A DNA stretch of 64,000 nucleotides from JAWWPY01 sp033854735 (GCA_033854735.1 JAWWPY010000024.1:1-64000); one strand, 5' to 3'; positions 26,161-34,607 are shown, counted from the first letter of the stretch. The notes: generated from the letters alone by a model not told the origin. A program made the numbers and translations.

Positions 26161-27255
26161 TCAGGCTGCTCGCCACGTGGGCGAGGAGTGGTCGGGCGGG
26201 CAGCCGCAGCTTTCGCGGCGAATCAGCCGGGTGGGCAGCACGACATCACGCCGGGCCGCCCCTCCGTGTCCGATCATGGAGAACAGCACCTCGAATGCGG
26301 TAGCGCCGAGTTCCTGGATCGGCTGCCGGACGGTGGTGAGCTGGGGGCGCACGTGACGGGCGACGGGGATGTCGTCGAAACCGGTGACTGCCACGTCCCT
26401 GGGCACATCGATGCCGTGCTGGGTGAGGGCATAGACGACGCCGAGCGCCGTCTGGTCGTTGGCGCACGCGATGGCCTCGGGGAGAGTGGAACCACTGGCC
26501 AGCAGCCGGTCGATGACCCGCGCGCCGCCGGCCGCGCAGTAATTGGCCTGCCATTGCGGGCCATCCAGAAAGGTCGCGCCGGCTGCGGTCACCTCGGCCT
26601 CGAACGCCGCGCCCCGGGCCAGGTTGTCCGGGCTGTCAGCGTGGCCACCCAGGTAGGCGAGCGTGCGGCAGCCATGGTCGCGCAGAAGATGGCGCGCTAT
26701 GTCCCGCATGCCGGTCTGGTTGTCGCCGCCCACGTTCGACGTGGTCGTGGTCGGGCGCCCGGCCAGCGTGACTATTGGTATCTGCCGGGAGAGCCGTTCG
26801 AGCTGGCCGGGGTCGAGTACCCGGTCGTGCAGGATCAGGCCGTCACTCTTGCGGGCCAGGGCGAAGATACGCCTGCTGTAGTCGTGATCATCCACGTCGA
26901 CGGAACTGACCAGCAGGTTGTAGTCGCGCAGCTGGGCGGCCACCTCGATACCCCGATTGATCAGGTCGGGGAACTGCAGGCTCTCTTCCTCGTCCTCGAA
27001 CACGCCCGTGTCCGTGATGGTCACGGACGGCCGCCGGATGACGACCCCGATGACCTCCTTGAGCCGGGCGCTCAGCGCGCGCGCCGCGCCATCCGGGATG
27101 AAGCCGAGCTCAGCGACCGCCTCCTGGACACGCTGCTTGGTGTCGGGGAGCGGGTTTCGGCGTCCGTTGAGCACCCGGGAAACAGAAGCGATCGACACGC
27201 CTGCCACCCGCGCCACGTCGTAGATCGTTGGCGGGGTGTGGCCCGTGTCGTCCAC
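26161..27255 (-). CDS. LacI-family transcriptional regulator
   Basis: Repressor of the operon that follows. The helix-turn-helix is TIYDVARVAGVSIASVSRVLNG near the N-terminus (key part DVARVAGVSIASVSRVLNG), with the hinge helix ALSARLKEVIGVV, then a periplasmic-binding-protein-like effector domain (VTGFDDIPVARHVRPQLTTV; AIACANDQTALGVV). I choose the GTG at 27255, since AGGAG is seven bases upstream; a GTG at 27276 would add seven residues. The two palindromic operators at 27328-27343 and 27394-27409 lie directly upstream, so it almost certainly represses itself and the transport/GH3 genes, relieved by a sugar. Confidence 0.93.
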   Translation of the reverse strand: MDDTGHTPPTIYDVARVAGVSIASVSRVLNGRRNPLPDTKQRVQEAVAELGFIPDGAARALSARLKEVIGVVIRRPSVTITDTGVFEDEEESLQFPDLINRGIEVAAQLRDYNLLVSSVDVDDHDYSRRIFALARKSDGLILHDRVLDPGQLERLSRQIPIVTLAGRPTTTTSNVGGDNQTGMRDIARHLLRDHGCRTLAYLGGHADSPDNLARGAAFEAEVTAAGATFLDGPQWQANYCAAGGARVIDRLLASGSTLPEAIACANDQTALGVVYALTQHGIDVPRDVAVTGFDDIPVARHVRPQLTTVRQPIQELGATAFEVLFSMIGHGGAARRDVVLPTRLIRRESCGCPPDHSSPTWRAA

Positions 27256-27327
27256 CGGCACGCTCCTTTGCGGCACCGCTGTCCTCGCCCGGCGTCTGAG
27301 TGCCCGGGAAGGTCCTGCCTCTCAAGG

Positions 27328-27343
27328 TGGTAAGCGCTTACCA
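27328..27343. promoter_or_regulatory. LacI-type operator 1
   Basis: Perfect 16-base palindrome TGGTAAGCGCTTACCA, with the central CG step found in LacI/GalR-family operators. It lies about 73 bases upstream of the chosen LacI start. The 14-base core is repeated exactly at operator 2, with the centres 66 bases apart, suitable for cooperative binding or looping. Confidence 0.85.
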
Positions 27344-27393
27344 GACGCGCCTCAGAGAGTGCTCCCTCATCCGACCCCGAGTGTTCCCCGGTA

Positions 27394-27409
27394 AGGTAAG
27401 CGCTTACCA
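27394..27409. promoter_or_regulatory. LacI-type operator 2
   Basis: Contains the same 14-base palindrome GGTAAGCGCTTACC (27395-27408) as operator 1; the flanking bases are A on both sides, so the outer pair does not match. Further upstream of the operon than operator 1. Confidence 0.82.
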
Positions 27410-27792
27410 AGCGAGATGTGGGGAGCGTATTTCGTCCTGGTACGGGACTCAAGGCCTCGGGCTCACTGTTACGGGAACGTGACAGAAGTCCTAACCCGGC
27501 GGGTTGCCGACGGCCCGGCTGGTAGACGGTCACCCGCCCCCGCCCGCCCGGTCTGGTGCCGCGCCGGGCAGATGTCCCACTGGCGACGGGACTTTCGGCG
27601 GCCGGCGCACCCCGGCGGATGGCCGGTTCCCTGGTCCCTGGGGACCCACTGGGACCAGGCAGCACGCGGGGCGGAGGGCGGCTCGATCCGGCCGATCCCG
27701 CCCAAAACCCCCGTATTGAGGGCCCAGTTTCGGTCGCGCCGAAACAGGGCAGAAACGTGAATGGCCGGAGGTCCTGCTCCGTTGTCCACGGC

Positions 27793-27819
27793 GTAACAGT
27801 TGGGAAACGTGTCCGAAAC
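27793..27819. promoter_or_regulatory. GlnR-type box upstream of amtB
   Basis: GTAAC, six bases, GAAAC, six bases, GAAAC. The first two half-sites match the actinobacterial GlnR consensus gTnAC-n6-GaAAc exactly, and the third keeps spacing. amtB is a standard GlnR target in actinomycetes, so nitrogen-limitation control is likely. The box is about 195 bases before the amtB start. Confidence 0.75.
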
Positions 27820-28014
27820 CCGCCCATGGGAAACATGAAGCGTTCTAGACGGACACCGAAGTGGCCGGCCGGATATTGCTAGCCCGGGGGGGACCCCGGA
27901 TCAACGGCGCTGTGCTAGCCCGGGACAGGTTTCACTGGCTCTCCCGAGCCGGTGGGCCGGGACCGGAACCCCCCGGCAAGCCCTTCCAGGGTAGCCCCAT
28001 GGAGGCGGAGAGCA

Positions 28015-29418
28015 GTGGTTCCCTATCCGAGTTGGCTGAACGCCGGGGATACGTCCTGGCAGTTGACAGCCGCAACGCTTGTCGGCCTCATGAGCCTGCC
28101 GGGCCTCGCCGTGCTGTACGGGGGCCTGGTACAGCGCAAGTGGGCCGTGAACACGATGATGATGGCATTCAGCGGTTTCGCGATGGTCCTCATCGTCTGG
28201 GTGCTGTGGGTCTTCAAGATGGGCTTCGGGCAGCCGTGGATCGGCCAGTTCGTCGGCAAGCCCAACACAGTGGTGGGAGCCTTCAACGAGCAGGGACAGG
28301 CGCACATCCCCCTGGTCAGTGGGGCCGGGTTCATGCCCAAATTCCACTTCTCGCAGGCAGCGCTCGTGTACTTCCAGTTCGTGTTCGCGGCCATCACGCC
28401 GCTGCTGTTCCTCGGCAGCGTCATTGGCCGGATCAGCTTCAAGGTATGGATCATCTTCGTCCCGCTCTGGTCCACGTTCGCCTATTCCGTGAACGCGTTC
28501 CTGCTGTGGGGCGGCGGCTACTGGGCGCAGAAGGGCGCGCTCGACTTCAGTGGCGGCTACGTGATCCACCTGGCCGCTGGTGTCTCCGGCTTTGTGGCCG
28601 CGGCGGTCATCGGGCCCCGGCTGAAGCGGGACCGTGACCACGGTGTGCCGAACAACTTGCTGCTGTGCTCGGTGGGCGCGGGCATCCTGTGGCTCGGCTG
28701 GAACGGGTTCAACGGCGGTGACCCGTACTTCGCGTCGGCGGACGCGGCGGCGGCCGTGCTCAACACCAACCTCGCCACCGCGGTGGCCATGATGACCTGG
28801 ATCATCCTGGACATGGTGGGGACGAAGGAGAAGAAGCCGACCTTCCTCGGTGGTATCAACGGCATGATCGTCGGCTTGGTCGGCATCACGCCCGCGGCTG
28901 GTTACGTGAATGGCGTGGGGGCCATCGTCATCGGCCTGGCTGGGTCGACAATCGTCTGGCTCGCCTGGAACTACCTGAGCAAGGTGCCGCCGTTCAACAA
29001 GGTGGACGACACCCTCGGCGTGGTGTACACGCACGGCATCGCCGGGCTCGCAGGGGGCCTGATGGTCGGCCTGCTCGCCGACCCGAAGATGATCGTCTAC
29101 CTCGGCGTAGGGAAGAGCTCGGGATTCACGACGGCGGGCCTTTTCTACGGGCACCCGAAGCAGCTTCTCATCCAGGCCGAGGCGGCGCTCACGGTCATCG
29201 TCTGGGACGCCCTGGTGACGTTCATCCTCTTGAAACTCATCAGCATCTTCATGAAGCTGCGGATGCCGGACGAGGTTCTCGAGCTCGGCGACGTAGCGGC
29301 CCACGGCGAGGTCGTCTACCCGGAGGAATCGCTCGTCGGGGTCGGTGCGACCGTTCCCGCTGCCGTGCCTTCTGGGGCCGCCAGAGAAGGGGAGCCGCTC
29401 ACGCACAGCGACGGCTAG
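28015..29418 (+). CDS. amtB: Ammonium transporter AmtB
   Basis: Trimeric ammonium channel of the inner membrane, 467 residues with eleven predicted helices. The pore twin-His residues are visible in GGYVIHLAAGVSG and VVYTHGIAGLAGG; NPGLAVLYGG-like first helix appears as LPGLAVLYGGLVQRK. I start at the GTG at 28015, preceded by GGAGGCGGAG; the frame opens at 27952 but those 21 residues are Arg/Pro-rich. No glnK or glnD follows, unlike the common amtB-glnK-glnD order; a terminator stands right after the stop. Likely GlnR-activated. Confidence 0.94.
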   Translation: MVPYPSWLNAGDTSWQLTAATLVGLMSLPGLAVLYGGLVQRKWAVNTMMMAFSGFAMVLIVWVLWVFKMGFGQPWIGQFVGKPNTVVGAFNEQGQAHIPLVSGAGFMPKFHFSQAALVYFQFVFAAITPLLFLGSVIGRISFKVWIIFVPLWSTFAYSVNAFLLWGGGYWAQKGALDFSGGYVIHLAAGVSGFVAAAVIGPRLKRDRDHGVPNNLLLCSVGAGILWLGWNGFNGGDPYFASADAAAAVLNTNLATAVAMMTWIILDMVGTKEKKPTFLGGINGMIVGLVGITPAAGYVNGVGAIVIGLAGSTIVWLAWNYLSKVPPFNKVDDTLGVVYTHGIAGLAGGLMVGLLADPKMIVYLGVGKSSGFTTAGLFYGHPKQLLIQAEAALTVIVWDALVTFILLKLISIFMKLRMPDEVLELGDVAAHGEVVYPEESLVGVGATVPAAVPSGAAREGEPLTHSDG

Positions 29419-29437
29419 CTCAGCCGCCAGCCACTAC

Positions 29438-29480
29438 TGCGTCCGGCGGCCTTCCCATCCAGGGAAGGCCGCCGGACGCA
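29438..29480. terminator. Bidirectional hairpin terminator
   Basis: Perfect 19-bp stem (29438-29456 with 29462-29480) and a 5-base loop, GC-rich, placed between the convergent amtB and TPP-enzyme genes. No T tract, as is usual for actinomycete terminators. Confidence 0.85.
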
Positions 29481-29498
29481 GTCACGCCCCGTCCGGGC

Positions 29499-31139
29499 TC
29501 AGTGGCCCCGGAAGGCCTCCTCGAGCCACCAGGAGCCGTGCGCCGAGGTGATCTTCGCGTCAATCACCAGCGGACGTTCCCTCGGCCCGTCCAGCCAGGC
29601 CCGCAGCGCGCTGAGGTCGCCCAGGCCGCGTACGGCCGCCGCCTCGCAGCCGAACCCACGCCCGATGGCGGCGATGTCCGCAGGCGGGAACCGGACGCTG
29701 TCCAGCGGGTGCCCGCCGGGGCCGAAGTGGTGCACCTCGGCCCCGTATGCCTCGTCGTCGTACACGACGATCACCATCGGCAGGCTGAGCCGCACGGCCG
29801 TCTCCAGCTCGCTGACGCCCATCAGCGCACCGCCGTCGCCGAGCGCGGCGACCGTCAGCCGGTCCGGGCGGGCGATCGCGGCGCCGATCGCGGACGCCAG
29901 GCCGAGGCCGATGGACTGGTAGGCCTGTGTGAAGCAGAACCCGTCCGCGTCCGGCACTGACAGGTACATGCTCGGGTAGCCCATGAAGTTTCCCGAGTCA
30001 ATCGCGACGATCCGCTCCTGCGGCAGCGTGTCGTCCAGCGCGATCGTGAGCGTGCGCGGGTCGATCCGGCCGCCGTCGCCCTCATCGGCATAGGGGACGT
30101 CACGCCACCGCACCTCCCGGCCGATCCGGGCCCGCAGCTCATCGCTCCGGTAGCCGGCGGCGATGCGGCTCCCCAGGGCGGCGAGCACCGCGCGGGCGGT
30201 TTCGGCTACGTCGCCGAGCACGCCGAGGTGCACCGGCCGGTTCGCGCCGATCGCGGCGGCGTCGTCGTCGACCTGCGCGACCGTGGCCTCCGGGCCGACC
30301 AGGCGGCCATGGCGCATCGTCCACATGTTGAGCGAGCAGCCCCAGCCGACGATCAGGTCCGCGCTGCTGATCAACTCCGCCGTGAGCGGGGATGCGAAGC
30401 CGCCGCTCACGTCCAGGTCCCACGGGCTGCCCCGGAACAGCCCCTTGGCCGCGGCGGACGTGGCGAGCAGCGCGCCGCAGGCGTCGGCGAGGCGCCTGAG
30501 GTCGCCGCTGGCCCCGGCTACCCGCGCACCGCGGCCGGCCACGAAGACCGGGCGGCGGGCCGCTGTCAGCGCCGCCGCCAGCGCCGAGGCCGCCTCAGCC
30601 GCGGGCGCCGGCGGGAGCAGCGGTGGCAGCGCCGCGAGCGAAGGCGGGTCGCACGATGCCGCCTGCACGTCGAGCGGCATGGCCAGCACGACGGTCCGCC
30701 GCTCCCGCTGCGCGGTCTGGTAGGCCCGGGCCGTGTCGGCGGCCGCCGACACGGGGGAGTGCAGCCGTTCCGCGACCGCTCCCACCGCCGCGGCGATCGA
30801 GGCTACATCGATGCGGAAGTTGGACCGCACCGCCGATCCAGCCGCGTCCGCGGCGAGCACGACCAGCGGCGTGCGGCTCTTGGCCGCCTCGGTGATGCCG
30901 GTGAGCGCGTTGGTCAGCCCGGGACCCTGGTGCACGGAGAGCAGCCCTGGCCGGCCCGACGTCCGCGCCCAGGCATCAGCCATGCAGGCCGCCCCGCCCT
31001 CGTGCCGCGCGGCGTAGAACCGGGCGCCCCGGCTGGTCAGCGCGTTGGTGACGTGGAAGTTCCCGCTGCCGACGACGCCGAACACGGTGTCCGCGCCGAA
31101 GCCGGTGAGCACGGCCCCGATGGCGTCGCTGACCAGCAT
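29499..31139 (-). CDS. Thiamine-diphosphate-dependent enzyme (acetolactate synthase/benzoylformate decarboxylase-like)
   Basis: About 546 residues with three domains. The N-terminal catalytic Glu is in ARHEGGAACMADAWA; the C-terminal ThDP motif begins GDGGALMGVSELETAV and ends at VVYDDE. Family members include acetolactate synthase, benzoylformate decarboxylase and sulfopyruvate decarboxylase; sequence alone does not decide. Starts at the ATG at 31139, overlapping the stop of the cyclase by one base (TGATG), so the two are one transcriptional unit. A plausible role is decarboxylation of the 2-oxoacid made by the cyclase-family hydrolase; inference. Confidence 0.85.
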   Translation of the reverse strand: MLVSDAIGAVLTGFGADTVFGVVGSGNFHVTNALTSRGARFYAARHEGGAACMADAWARTSGRPGLLSVHQGPGLTNALTGITEAAKSRTPLVVLAADAAGSAVRSNFRIDVASIAAAVGAVAERLHSPVSAAADTARAYQTAQRERRTVVLAMPLDVQAASCDPPSLAALPPLLPPAPAAEAASALAAALTAARRPVFVAGRGARVAGASGDLRRLADACGALLATSAAAKGLFRGSPWDLDVSGGFASPLTAELISSADLIVGWGCSLNMWTMRHGRLVGPEATVAQVDDDAAAIGANRPVHLGVLGDVAETARAVLAALGSRIAAGYRSDELRARIGREVRWRDVPYADEGDGGRIDPRTLTIALDDTLPQERIVAIDSGNFMGYPSMYLSVPDADGFCFTQAYQSIGLGLASAIGAAIARPDRLTVAALGDGGALMGVSELETAVRLSLPMVIVVYDDEAYGAEVHHFGPGGHPLDSVRFPPADIAAIGRGFGCEAAAVRGLGDLSALRAWLDGPRERPLVIDAKITSAHGSWWLEEAFRGH

Positions 31140-31915
31140 CAGGCCCGTTCCACGAGGCCCAGCACGCGGCTCGGGCTGCCCGACCCGCCCATGATCGGCA
31201 GCGGTCCGGCGATCACCACGGCCCCCTGGGGCGGCAGCAGGGCCAGGTTCTGCAACTGGGTGAGTCCGTACTTGCCGGCGCCGAGCAGCGCCGAGTGGCA
31301 GGGGAATGGCGGGTCGAACGAGTGCGCGGCGCCCGCGTCGGTGCCGACGGTTTCCACGCCGAGCCCGATGACCGGCGCCTCGTCCGCCAGCCACCGGGCG
31401 CACGCGACCGAGATGCCCGGCGTATGCGGCCCGGTCGCGTTCGCGTTCAGGAACTGCTCCTGATCAACGGAACGGGCGTCCCAGCCGGTCCGGTAGAGCA
31501 GCCAGCCGCCGTCTGGCAGCGGGCCGTGCTCACCCTCCCACTGTTTGACATGCTCGATTTCGAGCAGGAAGTCGGGGTCCGCGGCGGCCTGGGCGCTGAA
31601 GTCGAGGACAGCGGCGGGCGCGATGAGCTGATCCACCGGCACCTGCGACACGTCCGCGCCGTCCCGGCCGGTCACCCAGTGCACCGGCGCGTCGAAGTGG
31701 GTGCCGGTGTGCTCGCCGGTGCTGATGTCATTCCAGTACCAGGCCGGTCCGCGGTCGTCGTAATGGCTGATCTCGGTCAGCGAAAAGGGCACGGTATTGC
31801 CAAACGGCTCCGGCAGCTGGAGCACCGGTGTCGATTCCGACAATGGCGCGGTGAGGTCGATGATCTCCACGCTGGCGTCGCGGATGGCCTCGGTCAGGGC
31901 CTGAAGCACGGACAT
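31139..31915 (-). CDS. Cyclase-family metal-dependent hydrolase (isatin hydrolase/kynurenine formamidase-like)
   Basis: About 258 residues. The metal motif HxGTHxDxPxH is intact as HTGTHFDAPVHW, with IDLTAPLSESTPV at the start and GVETVGTDAG in the second half, matching the cyclase/KynB/isatin hydrolase family. These Mn/Zn hydrolases open amide or ester rings. GGAGG six bases before the ATG at 31915 supports that start. Coupled to a ThDP enzyme, which is unusual for KynB but logical if the product is a 2-oxoacid such as isatinate. Confidence 0.85.
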   Translation of the reverse strand: MSVLQALTEAIRDASVEIIDLTAPLSESTPVLQLPEPFGNTVPFSLTEISHYDDRGPAWYWNDISTGEHTGTHFDAPVHWVTGRDGADVSQVPVDQLIAPAAVLDFSAQAAADPDFLLEIEHVKQWEGEHGPLPDGGWLLYRTGWDARSVDQEQFLNANATGPHTPGISVACARWLADEAPVIGLGVETVGTDAGAAHSFDPPFPCHSALLGAGKYGLTQLQNLALLPPQGAVVIAGPLPIMGGSGSPSRVLGLVERA

Positions 31916-32005
31916 GGCTGCCTCCAGTCGGTGACGGCAGCTGCGCTGCTCGCCGGGGTGCCTGGTTAACGTATCGGGCACTGGTGGGGGCCCCGCCTGT
32001 GTGTT

Positions 32006-32018
32006 ATGTTATTAACAT
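32006..32018. promoter_or_regulatory. Autoregulatory operator and -10 of the toxin-antitoxin pair
   Basis: Six-base inverted arms ATGTTA and TAACAT around one base, overlapping the antitoxin ATG (32017). TATGTT at 32005-32010 is a good -10 hexamer, placing the transcript start at or next to the ATG, so the mRNA is probably leaderless and repressed by the antitoxin. Confidence 0.65.
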
Positions 32019-32337
32019 GTCTGAGAAGAAGGCGGTGCTCAACGTCACCGTCAGCGAGTCGCTCGCCGCCGACGTGCGGAGGGCGGCCAGGCTGGAGCAC
32101 ACCACGATCTCCAGTGTGGTCGAGCGGGCCCTGGCTAAACAGGTGTCTCGGGAACTCAAGCGGCTCGAGGGCCTGGCCGCCATCGACGCCTACTACCAGG
32201 AACACGGCTACCCGACCCCGGAGCAGGAGGCGGCCTCAGAGGCCCGCGTCGCGGAGGAACACCGCCTCATCGACGAGGCCCGCGCGCGTAACGCCGCCCG
32301 TGGCGGGTTTCAGGCCGACGACTGGGGCGCCGCTTGA
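32017..32337 (+). CDS. Antitoxin, ribbon-helix-helix type
   Basis: 106 residues. The N-terminal 45 residues (KKAVLNVTVSESLAADVRRA ... TTISSVVERALAK) fit a ribbon-helix-helix DNA-binding domain; the acidic, charged C-terminus would wrap the toxin. The ATG at 32017 overlaps the operator and has no Shine-Dalgarno, consistent with a leaderless message. Its stop overlaps the toxin start (TTGA). Confidence 0.82.
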   Translation: MSEKKAVLNVTVSESLAADVRRAARLEHTTISSVVERALAKQVSRELKRLEGLAAIDAYYQEHGYPTPEQEAASEARVAEEHRLIDEARARNAARGGFQADDWGAA

Positions 32338-32720
32338 GTGACTACGTGTACGACAGCGGGGCTCTCATTGCTATCGACAGCCGGGGCAACGTCGAGGAAC
32401 TCAACGACCATAAGAAGCGGCTTGCTCAGGGAGATCTCATCCTTGTGCCGGCGCCGGTGGCGGCCCAGGTGGTCCGGGATCCGCGGCGGCAGGCACGGCT
32501 GATGATTACCCTCCGGGGCTGCGAGATCGTCCCGTTTGAGGAGAATGACGTATCCCCGGTTGGCCAGCTGCTAGCTAGATCTGGCACGTCCGACGTGGTA
32601 GACGGCTTCGTGGCCCTCACCGCAGTGAAAGAGGGCGCCGCCGTCGTCACCTCGGACCCGGACGACATCGCGCACCTGCTGGGCACGCTAGGCGTCCGCC
32701 TGCCAGTCCTCAGGCCCTGA
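32334..32720 (+). CDS. Toxin, PIN-domain type
   Basis: 128 residues with a PIN-like RNase pattern: YVYDSGALIAID at the N-terminus, VVDGFVALTAVKEGAAVVTSD in the second half (acidic residues D7, D97 region and D107 type positions). Probable tRNA/mRNA endonuclease neutralised by the upstream antitoxin. The TTG start at 32334 overlaps the antitoxin stop by four bases; this rare start may lower toxin yield. Confidence 0.82.
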   Translation: MSDYVYDSGALIAIDSRGNVEELNDHKKRLAQGDLILVPAPVAAQVVRDPRRQARLMITLRGCEIVPFEENDVSPVGQLLARSGTSDVVDGFVALTAVKEGAAVVTSDPDDIAHLLGTLGVRLPVLRP

Positions 32721-32768
32721 TCTGCGAGGTTGGCCGCGACCAGTGGACCAGCACCAGGTGCTGGCCGT

Positions 32769-33641
32769 CTACAGGCTGGCGACGGCGGGGATTACCTCTG
32801 TGCCGATTACTTCGAGCGGGGTGACCTGCCAGACGTTGGCGACCGCGCCGATCGCCGCCTGGAAGCCCATCGCGGCCAGGTTGCCCAGCTGGTCGACCAT
32901 CTCGGCGGCTTTTTCGCCCTTCTCCCCGGGGTCGAAGATGAAGTAGCAGGTCTTCTCGATCTCGTCGTAGTCGCGGCCCTCCGTGTCGCAGTGTGCGCGG
33001 AGCACGTCGAGCTTGCGGGTCAGGTCCGGGCCGGGGAACAGGTTGCACGCCTGCGCGTACCGGGCCACGAACCGCAGCGTCTTCTTCTCGCCCGAGCCGC
33101 CGATCATGATCGGCGGATGCGGCTGGGACAGGGCCTGCGGCGAGTTGAGCGGCCGCTCGAGCTGGTAATGCTGGCCCTGGTACGGCGTCTCGTCCCCGCG
33201 CCACATCTGCAGGCAGATCTGCAGCGTCTCCTCCAGCCGCTCGAACCGCTCCGCGACCGGCGGGAACGGGATGCCCAGCCCGCGGGACTCCTCGCCGTTC
33301 CAGGCCGCCCCGATGCCGAGCCAGGCCCGGCCGCCGGAGAGCACGTCGAGGGTGGTCACGATCTTCGCCAGGATCCCGGGATGCCGGTACACCACGCCAG
33401 TCACCAGGGTGACCAGCGTGGCCCGGGACGTGCAGGCGGCCAGGTACCCGAGCGTGGTGTAGGCCTCCAGCATCTCGTGCTCGGGTGGCCCGATCGCGCC
33501 GATCTGGAAGAAGTGGTCCATCACCGCGATGAAGTCGAAACCGGCGTCGTCCGCGGTGCGCGCGACAGTGGCCAGGTCCGCCCCGAGCCGGGCTGGTCCA
33601 CCCGGCGTGGTGAAGTCAGGGATCTGCAGTCCGATCTTCAC
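32769..33641 (-). CDS. LLM-class F420-dependent oxidoreductase
   Basis: TIM-barrel flavin/F420 oxidoreductase of 290 residues. Typical sequence: MKIGLQIPDFTTPGG, MDHFFQIGAIGPPE, GTLVTGVVYRHPGILAK-like region and GIGAAWNGEESRGLGIPFP, then PIMIGGSGEKKTLRFVARYA. These fit the actinobacterial subgroup annotated as F420-dependent, which hydride-transfers to or from small organic substrates. Converges with nothing essential; divergent from the alpha/beta hydrolase across about 120 bases. The substrate is unknown. Confidence 0.88.
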   Translation of the reverse strand: MKIGLQIPDFTTPGGPARLGADLATVARTADDAGFDFIAVMDHFFQIGAIGPPEHEMLEAYTTLGYLAACTSRATLVTLVTGVVYRHPGILAKIVTTLDVLSGGRAWLGIGAAWNGEESRGLGIPFPPVAERFERLEETLQICLQMWRGDETPYQGQHYQLERPLNSPQALSQPHPPIMIGGSGEKKTLRFVARYAQACNLFPGPDLTRKLDVLRAHCDTEGRDYDEIEKTCYFIFDPGEKGEKAAEMVDQLGNLAAMGFQAAIGAVANVWQVTPLEVIGTEVIPAVASL

Positions 33642-33762
33642 GAGTTACCTCCCGGGGAGAGGCTCTCACAGGTCGGTGCGCGGAGTCAGGCCGGCGTCCG
33701 GTCATGTTACCCGCAAAGGCCGGCCCGGGCGTTCCGGTCGGACACACGCGCAGAATGGGGGT

Positions 33763-34572
33763 ATGAGCCTACCGGTTGTGAAGGCATTGACCCTGGTGAC
33801 CAGCGACGGCGTGCCGATCGATGCCGCGCACCTGCCAGGCGACACTGACCTCGCGGTCGTCCTGGCCCATGGCTTCACGCTGTCCTGGCAGCGGCCGGCC
33901 ATCTGGCGGGTGGCCACCAGGCTCAACATGGTCGGCGGTGTGGTCATCTTCGACTTCCGCGGCCACGGCCGGTCCGGTGGGCTGTCCACGATGGGTGACC
34001 GGGAAATCAAGGACCTGGATGTCGCGGTGGCCTACGCCCGCGAACTGGGCTACCGGCGGATCGTCACCGTCGGCTTCTCCATGGGGGCGTCGATCGCCGT
34101 GCGGCACGCCGGGATCATCGGCGGCGTTGACGCCGTCGTCTCGGTGAGCGGCCCGGGGTGGTGGTACTACCGGGGCACCAAGCCGATGCGCAGGGTGCAC
34201 TGGGCGGTGGAGCGCCGGGTGGGCCGCCTGGTCACCAGGACCTGGCTGAAAACGCGGGTGAGCCCGGTCCGCTGGGACCCGGACCCGCTTCCGCCGGCCG
34301 AGGCGGCCGCGCGGATCGCGCCGGTCCCGCTGCTGATAGTGCACGGCGACCAGGATCTCTACTTCCCTCCCGACCATGCCCAGCAGCTCTACGACGCGGC
34401 GCGTGAGCCGAAGGAGCTGTGGATCGTCCCCGGTTTCGGCCATGCCGAGACCGGGATGAATGCCGCCCTGCTGGACCGGATCGGGCAGTGGATCCGGGAG
34501 AAGTCAGGAGCCGGGACGGAGCCGGCGGATTCCCATGAGGCGGGCCTGGACCCCGCGTCCAAGATCGGCTAG
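33763..34572 (+). CDS. Alpha/beta hydrolase
   Basis: 269 residues with the alpha/beta-hydrolase fold: oxyanion region LAHGFTLSW, nucleophile elbow GFSMGASIA (Ser), acid in HGDQDLYFPP and catalytic His in PGFGHAETG. Starts at the ATG at 33763; the frame is open further upstream but that part runs over the divergent LLM gene. Esterase or thioesterase activity is possible; no partner gene clarifies it. Confidence 0.87.
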   Translation: MSLPVVKALTLVTSDGVPIDAAHLPGDTDLAVVLAHGFTLSWQRPAIWRVATRLNMVGGVVIFDFRGHGRSGGLSTMGDREIKDLDVAVAYARELGYRRIVTVGFSMGASIAVRHAGIIGGVDAVVSVSGPGWWYYRGTKPMRRVHWAVERRVGRLVTRTWLKTRVSPVRWDPDPLPPAEAAARIAPVPLLIVHGDQDLYFPPDHAQQLYDAAREPKELWIVPGFGHAETGMNAALLDRIGQWIREKSGAGTEPADSHEAGLDPASKIG

Positions 34573-34607
34573 ATGCCGCCTGGCCCGGTGGCCGGCCGCA
34601 GCGCTGC

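Larger units (their letters stand above)
27256..28014. other. Divergent regulatory region, LacI operon and amtB
   Basis: About 760 bases with no supported gene. From left to right: two LacI operators (27328-27409), an imperfect inverted repeat at 27466-27485, a 7-bp-stem hairpin at 27727-27745, a GlnR-type box (27793-27819), and two copies of TGCTAGCCCGGG at 27877-27888 and 27913-27924. Short frames in this stretch have no domain or Shine-Dalgarno sequence. Confidence 0.6.

Noticed and set aside
23959..27333. 1124-codon plus-strand open frame antisense to the importer operon
   Set aside because: Entirely opposite six well-supported genes; Arg/Gly/Asp/Gln-rich translation with no domain, typical of GC-rich antisense frames.
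27861..28637. 258-codon plus-strand frame overlapping the amtB start
   Set aside because: Different frame from amtB, low-complexity translation, no membrane or other domain.
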